Assembly: GCA_002725095.1 (NCBI GenBank)
Contig: PBQQ01000003.1
Location: 1 to 5,273, forward strand
DNA: 5,273 nucleotides
Direction of reading: 5' to 3'
Origin: Gammaproteobacteria bacterium
GTDB lineage: Bacteria > Pseudomonadota > Gammaproteobacteria > Pseudomonadales > Azotimanducaceae
Positions within the stretch are counted from its first letter, which is position 1; the number at the start of each line of letters is the position of its first letter. Positions 1 through 5,273 of the stretch are shown here, one piece after another. The notes under the pieces were generated by a model. That model saw only the letters and a list, made by a program, of their open reading frames with translations. It was not told the DNA's origin and searched no databases. The position numbers and the translations under genes were made by a program.

Positions 1-185
1 ATCGCAAGCTTGAGGCAGAAGATGTTGTGGTTTGGCATACCACCGGGGTTACCCATATGCCGCGACCAGAGGATTGGCCGGTCATGCCTGTTGAATATTG
101 TGGTTTCTCGTTGATGCCGGTGGGATTTTTTGATCGCAACCCGACACTGGACGTGCCGCCGTCTAAAGCGTGCGCTAAAGACTAG
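1..185 (+). CDS. Copper amine oxidase (primary-amine oxidase), C-terminal end only
   Basis: This is the last 60 residues of a gene that begins left of the window; the first complete codon is at base 3 and the stop is TAG at 183-185. The residues around WHTTGVTHMPR, followed by PEDWPVMP and then GFFDRNPTLDVPPS, are the typical end of the copper/topaquinone amine oxidase catalytic domain. Family members oxidise primary amines to aldehydes, releasing ammonia and hydrogen peroxide. By family knowledge, the His in the THMPR stretch (visible residue 18) should be the third copper ligand. The topaquinone tyrosine and the other two histidines lie outside the window, so activity, substrate and any signal peptide cannot be judged. 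It is convergent with the unknown membrane protein gene, with a 33-base gap. The family is quite certain; tyramine versus other amine preference is not readable from this fragment. Confidence 0.92.
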   Translation, partial: RKLEAEDVVVWHTTGVTHMPRPEDWPVMPVEYCGFSLMPVGFFDRNPTLDVPPSKACAKD

Positions 186-218
186 TGCGCGAACCGTGCG
201 TTAGTTAAAACTTTAGTC

Positions 219-905
219 CTAGAAGAACTGCAGGCGTAATCCGCGCGGTTTGGGTGTTTTGTGTTCGTCGGGTAGTTCACAAATCCGGTCCATGTAGGTG
301 GTGGTGCCATCGGCGTACTCCCAGACCAGTTGTTCGCCGCTTAGATAGCGGCGTACCACGACCGGCCCCCAACCAAACACTTTGAAATCCAATACCGCTT
401 TGTTCCAGAACATTCCGGCGGAAGTGCGCGGGCAATACTCTTGGTCACCCAGGAGGAAAGTTACGTTTCCTTCCGTGTCATTGCTGTTGTAGCCGCCGCT
501 GCTGTTCGGGCCCGAGTCATGAATGAGGCCACTGCTGGTGACGACCACTCTAGAACCGCATTGTTCGACTCGCTCTATATGCCCAACTTTGCCGCTGACG
601 CCAATCCACAGACCGCGGATGTCAGCAGCACCTTCAGCAAGCGGCTCGGTGCACTGTCGCAATATGGGCAATGGAAAATGATCGTAAGCGCAGCCAGGCG
701 TATTGCCTTTGGCAATGTCCTTGGCCAAACGGCCGCTGCCATCCAACTGTGGCAGTGCACAATAATTTATGACGCTGCCATCACCGGCAAGCGTGGCAGG
801 ATCCGTTACCAGTGGCGGGCGCGCGGAAAAAAAAGCGAGCCACAGTGCGCCAATAATTATCAGTGCAATCACCGCACTGAGCTTTAACGCGATGCGACCG
901 AGCAT
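219..905 (-). CDS. Hypothetical membrane-anchored protein with six cysteines
   Basis: I do not recognise a named family. The 228-residue product starts with a short basic tip (MLGRIALK) and one hydrophobic segment at about residues 9-27, which fits a signal anchor or uncleaved signal peptide placing the rest in the periplasm. There is no lipobox. The remainder has six cysteines (49, 72, 85, 116, 158, 209), an even number that would suit disulfides in an oxidising compartment. The middle (about 95-130: DIRGLW, then ERVEQCG, then RVVVT) and the end (about 193-210: LVWEYADG, YMDRICELP) look like beta strands, loosely recalling small beta-barrel ligand-binding folds; that is only an impression. 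The ATG lies 2 bases after the TetR stop codon and has no Shine-Dalgarno sequence of its own, so translation is probably coupled to the regulator. An 8-T run (827-834, coding strand) falls just after the hydrophobic segment. The coding call is firm; the function is unknown. Confidence 0.85.
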   Translation of the reverse strand: MLGRIALKLSAVIALIIIGALWLAFFSARPPLVTDPATLAGDGSVINYCALPQLDGSGRLAKDIAKGNTPGCAYDHFPLPILRQCTEPLAEGAADIRGLWIGVSGKVGHIERVEQCGSRVVVTSSGLIHDSGPNSSGGYNSNDTEGNVTFLLGDQEYCPRTSAGMFWNKAVLDFKVFGWGPVVVRRYLSGEQLVWEYADGTTTYMDRICELPDEHKTPKPRGLRLQFF

Positions 906-907
906 AA

Positions 908-1600
908 TTAAGATAGGTCTTGCATCTGGCTGTCCAGCGCTTTGGTTTCGTCAGAAACCGAACCCGACAATAAACCGACGATGGCGTCCACTAAGCTGTG
1001 CAGGAACAGCTCCGACTGCTCGCCGATAAATGCGTCTTTTTGGCGAGCGTGGTGATACATAGACGCGGAACATAAACGTATGGCTGCTTCGATACGGCGT
1101 TCAAAGTCTCCTTCCTGCAAATGGGGAAGCGCGTTTCTGAGCATTTCACCGGTTTGGATACCGCTTGATCCGCCACCGCCATGGCGACGCACCATGGGCA
1201 ACAAAGACGTTTCCGACAACATCAATTGATGACCAAATGCTTTTATATAGCATTGGTAGTCTGGGTTTTCGCGCGCCAGAGAATACGCCGGGTACACCAT
1301 GAGCATGCAAATTTCTCGCACTGTTGGATTGTCGCTCCTGGTCAGCAGAGTCTGAATAAGTTCGGCACGTCGATTGTGAGTCTGCTCGGAACGCGTCAAT
1401 AAAATTGCGTCGATCAGGCCACTTAGATTGGTGAAATGATACTGCAGCGCCGATTGATTTTTTTGCTCTGCCGCTACAACAATGTCGCTGATCGAGACAT
1501 TTTCCATACCGCACCGTGCAATCAACTTTTCGGCCGCGCGCATTAATGCGTTTTTTGTCGCATCGCTGCGAGCTTGACGGCTGTCGTTGGTTTTTTGCAC
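908..1600 (-). CDS. TetR/AcrR-family transcriptional regulator
   Basis: This 230-residue protein has the usual length and layout of TetR-family dimeric regulators. The N-terminal DNA-binding domain spans about residues 12-60: helix 1 around NALMRAAEKLIARCG, then the helix-turn-helix from SISDIVVAAEQ to ALQYHFTNLSGLIDAI, where YHF and the following leucine-rich stretch are characteristic. The rest is the variable ligand and dimerisation domain; it contains a glycine/serine-rich loop (HGGGGSSG, 140-147). The start is GTG at 1600-1598, chosen because the HTH begins a typical dozen residues in and an AGGAG lies 4 bases upstream; the next in-frame Met (20) would cut into helix 1. The gene is divergent from the DUF411-monooxygenase unit, with 133 bases between, which makes that unit and itself the likely targets. 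The ligand is unknown; a ketone or acyl compound is a guess from the neighbours. Confidence 0.93.
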   Translation of the reverse strand: MQKTNDSRQARSDATKNALMRAAEKLIARCGMENVSISDIVVAAEQKNQSALQYHFTNLSGLIDAILLTRSEQTHNRRAELIQTLLTRSDNPTVREICMLMVYPAYSLARENPDYQCYIKAFGHQLMLSETSLLPMVRRHGGGGSSGIQTGEMLRNALPHLQEGDFERRIEAAIRLCSASMYHHARQKDAFIGEQSELFLHSLVDAIVGLLSGSVSDETKALDSQMQDLS

Positions 1601-1604
1601 TGCA

Positions 1605-1610
1605 CTCCTA
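1605..1610 (-). promoter_or_regulatory. Ribosome binding site of the TetR gene (decides GTG start)
   Basis: On the minus strand this reads TAGGAG, four bases before the GTG at 1600-1598. The spacing is short but usable, and no other start with a better site lies near the beginning of the DNA-binding domain. Confidence 0.6.
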
Positions 1611-1652
1611 TCTTTGGCCTATAGTTTTATCAACGTGCGAATTTTGGCCCCA

Positions 1653-1717
1653 CTGACGCCGGGGCAACTTTTAGTATACTTAAGAGCGCCTATAATTAGC
1701 GGCAGTTAATATACTTT
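1653..1717 (+). promoter_or_regulatory. Candidate promoter and operator region between TetR and DUF411 genes
   Basis: Two near-identical 11-base elements, TTAGTATACTT (1671-1681) and TTAATATACTT (1706-1716), differ at one base and start 35 bases apart. The first sits in an imperfect palindrome, TTTAGTATACTTAA (1670-1683), whose core AGTATACT (1673-1680) is perfect; the second copy ends next to the Shine-Dalgarno site. A possible sigma-70 promoter is CTGACG (1653-1658), a 16-base gap and TATACT (1675-1680), so the palindrome would cover the -10 box. A perfect -10 hexamer TATAAT also occurs at 1691-1696, but I see no good -35 for it. The palindrome also gives TATACT on the minus strand, a possible -10 for the TetR gene. 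The arrangement would suit repression by the adjacent TetR protein. All of this is by eye; the real start sites and binding protein are unknown. Confidence 0.4.
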
Positions 1718-1723
1718 AAGGAG
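1718..1723 (+). promoter_or_regulatory. Ribosome binding site of the DUF411 gene
   Basis: AAGGAG lies 10 bases before the ATG at 1734, a strong site at a slightly long distance. It abuts the second copy of the operator-like repeat, so a protein bound there would also sit right at the start of the coding region. Confidence 0.65.
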
Positions 1724-1733
1724 TCATCAGCAG

Positions 1734-2243
1734 ATGCAACGTACGGCCAAATTGGCTGCCTTTGTACTCGTTTTTTCGTTACCCGTTCAGGCTCGAGCGG
1801 ACGCCACGGACCCTGTGCTTACGGTGTTGAAGTCGCCCACCTGCGGTTGTTGCGTCAAATGGATGGATCATTTGCATGACCATGGGTTTGCCACCGCGGT
1901 GGAAGAGCCACAAGATCTTGCTGATCGCAAAGCGCAACTTGGCATTGGTCTAAGGTACCGTTCTTGCCATACCGGGATATCTGCGCAGGGTTATGTATTT
2001 GAAGGCCATGTGCCGAGCAAATTCATTCATGCGTTCTTAGCCGCGCCGCCAGAAGGCAGCATTGGTTTGGCGGTTCCTGGTATGCCGTTGGGCAGCCCGG
2101 GCATGGAAGTGGGCAACCGATTTATGCCATACCAAATCGTGCTGTTGAATAAAGATGGCTCAAGCGAGGTTTATGCGGAGGTAGCGTCGGCGGCGGACCA
2201 ATTCAGTGAACGGGCCCGACAAGCCCAGACCGGTAGTGAATAA
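1734..2243 (+). CDS. DUF411-family exported, probably copper-binding protein
   Basis: The 169-residue product begins with a Sec-type signal peptide (residues 1-22: basic MQRTAK, hydrophobic AAFVLVFSLPV, and an ARA cleavage site before D23), so it should act in the periplasm. The mature part is a DUF411 domain: VLKSPTCGCCVKWMDHL (32-48, Cys 37, 39, 40), SCHTG (77-81), GYVFEGHVP (86-94) and the motif VPGMPLGSPGME (114-125) with Met 117 and 124. Members of this family are commonly found beside copper and other metal-resistance genes, and the Cys, His and Met residues suggest metal binding; the exact role is not settled. No key motif is missing. It is followed, after 74 bases, by the monooxygenase gene on the same strand. 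The family call is firm. Copper as the metal, and any role in supplying the neighbouring copper amine oxidase, are inferences. Confidence 0.92.
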   Translation: MQRTAKLAAFVLVFSLPVQARADATDPVLTVLKSPTCGCCVKWMDHLHDHGFATAVEEPQDLADRKAQLGIGLRYRSCHTGISAQGYVFEGHVPSKFIHAFLAAPPEGSIGLAVPGMPLGSPGMEVGNRFMPYQIVLLNKDGSSEVYAEVASAADQFSERARQAQTGSE

Positions 2244-2303
2244 AAAACGTAAGATGCGAATAACGAAGAACAAACAGTAGCGAGCAAAAACAAGAAAAAT
2301 TTT

Positions 2304-2309
2304 GGGGAG
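2304..2309 (+). promoter_or_regulatory. Ribosome binding site of the monooxygenase gene (decides GTG start)
   Basis: GGGGAG stands 8 bases before the GTG at 2318-2320. This supports the GTG start, since the next in-frame Met codon is residue 74, inside the FAD-binding fold. The A-rich stretch upstream (2244-2303) shows no clear terminator hairpin or separate promoter, so transcription probably continues from the DUF411 gene. Confidence 0.65.
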
Positions 2310-2317
2310 AAAGATCA

Positions 2318-4195
2318 GTGAACACCACAGTACATAACTTTGATCCGCAGGCCTTGGGGCGCAAATACCAGGAAGAACGCGATAAGCGTGTTCGTGCTGA
2401 CGGCAATGAACAGTATCAAGAGGTCACGGGGGACTTCGCCTACTTTGTGGAAGACCCTTATATTGAGCAAACCCTTGAGCGGGAGGCCATCGAAGAAGAG
2501 GTGGAGATCGTCATTATCGGGGGCGGTTTCGGCGGTATGCTGGCCGCGGTCAGGTTGCATGAGGCGGGTTTTGAAGATTTCCGCATCATTGAAAAAGGCG
2601 GAGATTTTGGCGGTACGTGGTATTGGAACCGCTATCCCGGAGCCTCTTGCGATATCGAATCCTACGTTTATTTGCCACTGCTAGAAAAGACCGGCTTTGT
2701 GCCCCAGCAGAAATACACCAACGCGTCTGAGACGCTGGAGTATTGCAATATAATAGCGGACAAATATCGTTTGCATGAGCGATCCATGCTGCAAACCATG
2801 GTCACCTCAACCGATTGGAACGAAGATCTTGGCCGTTGGGTGATCTCCACGAACCGTCAGGACAACATTAAGGCCCGCTATCTAGTGCATTCAAACGGGC
2901 CGCTTAATCGTCCGAAATTGCCAGCGATTAGAGGCATAAATGACTTCGAGGGCCACACTTTTCATACCAGCCGTTGGGACTACGGCTACACCGGCGGTGA
3001 CGCTCAGGGTGGTTTAACGGGCCTAGCTGATAAACGCGTCGCAATTATTGGCACCGGCGCGACGGCGGTGCAGTGTGTGCCCCATGTCGGAGCTGGGGCG
3101 CAGGAGCTCTACGTTTTTCAGCGTACGCCCTCGTCTATCGACGTGCGCAACAACCAGCCCACAGACCCTAATTGGATGGCGACTCAATCACCGGGCTGGC
3201 AAGACGAGCGACGGCGTAATTTTGAATCCATTATGACCGGCGCGCCGGTAAAGGAAGATCTTGTCGCCGACGGCTGGACCGAGGCATTTCGACTGTTGTT
3301 CGGCAGTCTCCGGGACAAAGCGCCGACAAAATGGCGCATGGCGATGTGGGCATTGACGGCGGTTGGCGCCAAAGACTTTTATAAGCAGGGTCTGAAAACG
3401 TATCTAACCAATAAAGCGACCAACTTCATGAACTTGGCCGAAGAGATGGAGCTTGCGGACTATCAGAAGATGGAACAGGTGCGCGCGCGCGCGGGTCAGG
3501 TGGTAGAAGACCCAGACACTGCCGAGGCGCTAAAACCTTACTATCGACAATTTTGTAAGCGACCCTGTTTTCATGATGAATACTTACCTACGTTTAATCG
3601 CCCGAACGTGACCTTGGTCAATACCGATGGCAAAGGTTTGGATCTTATTACCAAGAACGGCATTGTGTTCGATGGTAAGGAATATGCTGTGGACTGCATT
3701 ATTTTTGCTACAGGATTTGAAGTCGGTACTGAATATTCGCGCCGCGCGGGTTATCAAATAAATGGCATAGACGGTGTATCGATCTCCGACAAATGGGCGG
3801 ACGGATTGTCGACCTACCACGGTATGCATGTGCGCGGTTTTCCTAACTCGTTCTTTTTTGGTCCGGCACAATCGGGGTTTACGGCGACTTATACCTACTC
3901 GCTGGACGAGCAAAGCGTGCATCTTGCGCACATCATGGACAGGCTCAAAGAGCAGGGTGCTTGCCGCGTAGAAGCCAGCGAGGCGGCGGAACGCGAGTGG
4001 GTGCAGACGATAATTGAAAAGGCGCGGCTGACTGCAGATTTTCAAGAAAAATGCACCCCGGGGTATTACAACAATGAGGGTCAGCTAAATGGCAAGCCAC
4101 AGAACAATATGTATGGCGGTGGCCCCATTGAGTTCTTCTCGCTCATGAAGAAGTGGCGCGCTAAAGCCGGGTTGCCTGGACTAGAAGTGCGCTGA
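2318..4195 (+). CDS. Baeyer-Villiger monooxygenase (FAD/NADPH flavoprotein)
   Basis: The 625-residue protein belongs to the type I Baeyer-Villiger monooxygenases, which use FAD, NADPH and O2 to turn ketones into esters or lactones in the cytoplasm. Motifs run in the expected order: FAD Rossmann loop GGGFGG (68-73), FGGTWYWNRYPGASCD (97-112), the fingerprint FxGxxxHxxxW[P/D] as FEGHTFHTSRWD (210-221), the NADPH Rossmann loop GTGATA (245-250), FQRTPSS (267-273), KRP (414-416) and FATGFE (463-468). By comparison with phenylacetone and cyclohexanone monooxygenases, D112 and R415 should be the active-site pair. It is longer than those enzymes (about 540 residues) because of an N-terminal stretch of some 60 residues, FDPQALGRKYQEERDKR onward, a feature I associate with the large-substrate subgroup (macrocyclic ketones, steroids). 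The start is GTG; this conserved N-terminal stretch begins at residue 8, which supports it. The enzyme class is nearly certain; the substrate is not. Confidence 0.96.
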   Translation: MNTTVHNFDPQALGRKYQEERDKRVRADGNEQYQEVTGDFAYFVEDPYIEQTLEREAIEEEVEIVIIGGGFGGMLAAVRLHEAGFEDFRIIEKGGDFGGTWYWNRYPGASCDIESYVYLPLLEKTGFVPQQKYTNASETLEYCNIIADKYRLHERSMLQTMVTSTDWNEDLGRWVISTNRQDNIKARYLVHSNGPLNRPKLPAIRGINDFEGHTFHTSRWDYGYTGGDAQGGLTGLADKRVAIIGTGATAVQCVPHVGAGAQELYVFQRTPSSIDVRNNQPTDPNWMATQSPGWQDERRRNFESIMTGAPVKEDLVADGWTEAFRLLFGSLRDKAPTKWRMAMWALTAVGAKDFYKQGLKTYLTNKATNFMNLAEEMELADYQKMEQVRARAGQVVEDPDTAEALKPYYRQFCKRPCFHDEYLPTFNRPNVTLVNTDGKGLDLITKNGIVFDGKEYAVDCIIFATGFEVGTEYSRRAGYQINGIDGVSISDKWADGLSTYHGMHVRGFPNSFFFGPAQSGFTATYTYSLDEQSVHLAHIMDRLKEQGACRVEASEAAEREWVQTIIEKARLTADFQEKCTPGYYNNEGQLNGKPQNNMYGGGPIEFFSLMKKWRAKAGLPGLEVR

Positions 4196-4201
4196 TTGCC
4201 T

Positions 4202-4239
4202 AGGGCTAGGGTTGCCGGTGACGTGCATCGGCCAGCCCT
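4202..4239. terminator. Possible bidirectional terminator hairpin between convergent genes
   Basis: The gap between the monooxygenase stop and the dehydrogenase stop can fold on itself: outer arms AGGGCT (4202-4207) and AGCCCT (4234-4239), inner arms GCCGGTG (4214-4220) and CATCGGC (4226-4232) with one G-T wobble and a 5-base loop. The position suits a shared terminator, but there is no T-run on either side, so a classical intrinsic terminator is not shown. Confidence 0.35.
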
Positions 4240-5273
4240 CAGCCGGCCTTGGCGATAAGATCGCGGGCAATAACTTTCAGCGCCAGAGTTTCCTCGGCGC
4301 CCTCAAAAATGGACAGTACCCGAGCGTCCACAAAGTAGCGGCTGACGTCGGTCTCTTCTGCGTAGCCCATGCCACCATGAATTTGCAGCGCCTCGCGGGT
4401 CACCCACTCGGCTGCTCGGCAGCTGAACAACTTAACAAGGCTGGCCTGCATTTGGCCGCCACCAGCGTCCATGAGTTTGGCAACGGCATAGCTGAATTGC
4501 CTTGACGCGGTCAGTGCCGCAAGCATACGCGCTAATTTAACTTGGGTGAGTTGATAGTCGCCTACCGCAGCACCAAATACTTTGCGGTCACCTGCATAGG
4601 TTACGGCTTTTTCCAGCGCCGCTTGCATAACCCCGGAAGCTCGCGCAGCGGTTTGAATGCGGCCGCCGGAAAGTCCGGCCATGGTGAGGTAAAAGCCTTG
4701 CCCCTGGCCGTTTTCGCCGCCTACCAGTGCGCTATGGGGGACCACATAATCTGTAAAAGACAGATCGAAGGAATGCATGCCGCGGTAACCGATGGTTGGA
4801 ATTGCGCGGCCAATTACGTGTCCGCCTGCGGGATTGTCGTAGGTGAATTCATGGCCTTCGAAACGTGGCTTTTCGACCATGAACATGCTCAAACCGCGAT
4901 GGCCTTTTGCGCGGTCTGGATCGGTACGCGCGATCACAACAATGACGTCGGCTTTGCCCGCAAAGGTGCACCAAGTTTTCGCGCCATTTAGTGCCCAGCC
5001 ATTTTCTGTAGGGCGCGCTTTCAGCGCCAGCGAGGCGACGTCGGAGCCGTAGTCGGGTTCAGTAATCGAAATCGCCGCTAGCATTTTTCCGGCTGCGAGG
5101 GCCGGTAAGAATTTTTGCTTCTGCTCTTCGGTGCCACCGTGCAGCAGCGCTCTGGCGGCGATCTCCGGACGTGTAATCAGACTGCCGGCAGCGCCGAGGG
5201 AACCCCGAGATAACTCCTCAGTAACCACCAACATGCCGAGACTGTCGTGCCGGTCATCGGGCATCAGACCGCC
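4239..5273 (-). CDS. Acyl-CoA dehydrogenase, N-terminus beyond the window
   Basis: The reading frame stays open to the right edge, so 344 C-terminal residues are visible; the Met at 5264-5262 is internal, since codons for Gly-Gly-Leu precede it in frame. Family members use FAD to introduce an alpha-beta double bond into acyl-CoA and pass electrons to electron-transfer flavoprotein. Visible are VVTEELSRGSLGAAG (16-30), the flavin-loop signature ITEPDYGSD (70-78), WALNGAKTW (93-101), and the second signature QIHGGMGYAEETDVSRYFVD (297-316), which fits the PROSITE pattern. The Glu in SIFEGAEE (visible residue 324) is at the usual catalytic-base position. Stretches such as TDP..HRGLSMFMVEKP, IGYRGMHSFDLSF and RIQTAARASGVMQAALE resemble (2S)-methylsuccinyl-CoA dehydrogenases, so a short branched acyl-CoA is a plausible substrate. 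The family is certain; the subgroup is my recollection. It converges on the monooxygenase gene, so it is transcribed separately. Confidence 0.94.
   Translation of the reverse strand, partial: GGLMPDDRHDSLGMLVVTEELSRGSLGAAGSLITRPEIAARALLHGGTEEQKQKFLPALAAGKMLAAISITEPDYGSDVASLALKARPTENGWALNGAKTWCTFAGKADVIVVIARTDPDRAKGHRGLSMFMVEKPRFEGHEFTYDNPAGGHVIGRAIPTIGYRGMHSFDLSFTDYVVPHSALVGGENGQGQGFYLTMAGLSGGRIQTAARASGVMQAALEKAVTYAGDRKVFGAAVGDYQLTQVKLARMLAALTASRQFSYAVAKLMDAGGGQMQASLVKLFSCRAAEWVTREALQIHGGMGYAEETDVSRYFVDARVLSIFEGAEETLALKVIARDLIAKAG

Noticed and set aside
172..190. Inverted repeat GCGCTA ... TAG-T-GCGC around the amine oxidase stop codon as a terminator
   Set aside because: The arms pair only with a bulge, the stem is short, and no T-run follows on either strand.
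441..887. A 148-codon open frame on the plus strand, antisense to the unknown membrane protein gene
   Set aside because: Its product looks like no protein I know and has low-complexity alanine and arginine runs typical of shadow frames. The minus-strand frame has a coherent signal anchor, paired cysteines and regulator coupling.
2244..2317. A separate promoter or small gene between the DUF411 and monooxygenase genes
   Set aside because: The 74 bases are A-rich but I see no convincing -35/-10 pair, hairpin or short open frame beyond the monooxygenase ribosome binding site.
3584..4045. A 153-codon minus-strand open frame within the monooxygenase gene
   Set aside because: It lies wholly inside the well-conserved C-terminal part of the monooxygenase and its translation shows no recognisable domain.
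4542..4991. A 149-codon plus-strand open frame opposite the acyl-CoA dehydrogenase
   Set aside because: It is antisense to a stretch with clear family motifs and has no ribosome binding site or recognisable product.
4239..5264. Treating the Met codon at 5262-5264 as the true start of the acyl-CoA dehydrogenase
   Set aside because: The frame remains open upstream to the window edge (Gly-Gly-Leu codons), and the N-terminal helical part expected of the family is missing, so this Met is internal.

Overview
The window holds parts or all of six bacterial protein genes, packed closely with no RNA genes, mobile elements or CRISPR arrays visible. Moderate G+C, Shine-Dalgarno sites and the mix of genes (copper amine oxidase, Baeyer-Villiger monooxygenase, acyl-CoA dehydrogenase, TetR regulator, DUF411 protein) suggest a proteobacterium with a catabolic lifestyle. 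A marine-type gammaproteobacterium is my best guess. That placement is an impression from protein style, not a computed result.

Layout. Bases 1-185 are the 3' end of a plus-strand copper amine oxidase. Facing it, on the minus strand, is a two-gene unit (1600 down to 219): a TetR-family regulator followed, after a 2-base gap, by a membrane-anchored six-cysteine protein of unknown function. A 133-base divergent intergenic region (1601-1733) carries promoter-like elements and two near-identical copies of an AT-rich element that could be the regulator's operator. From there a plus-strand unit runs rightwards: an exported DUF411 protein with a CxCC motif (1734-2243), then, after 74 A-rich bases without a visible terminator, a 625-residue Baeyer-Villiger monooxygenase (2318-4195). 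A short convergent gap with a possible hairpin separates it from a minus-strand acyl-CoA dehydrogenase (4239 to beyond the right edge).

How the genes may work together (inference). The divergent TetR gene is the obvious candidate to control the DUF411-monooxygenase unit. The monooxygenase would insert oxygen next to a ketone to give an ester or lactone. The acyl-CoA dehydrogenase would oxidise an acyl-CoA, possibly a branched one, further down such a pathway. The DUF411 protein probably handles copper in the periplasm, and the copper amine oxidase next door needs copper, so a copper link is conceivable but unproven.

Nothing here is clearly a new multi-gene system. The points most worth a second look are the operator-like repeats, the DUF411-monooxygenase pairing, and the unknown six-cysteine protein that appears translationally coupled to the regulator.
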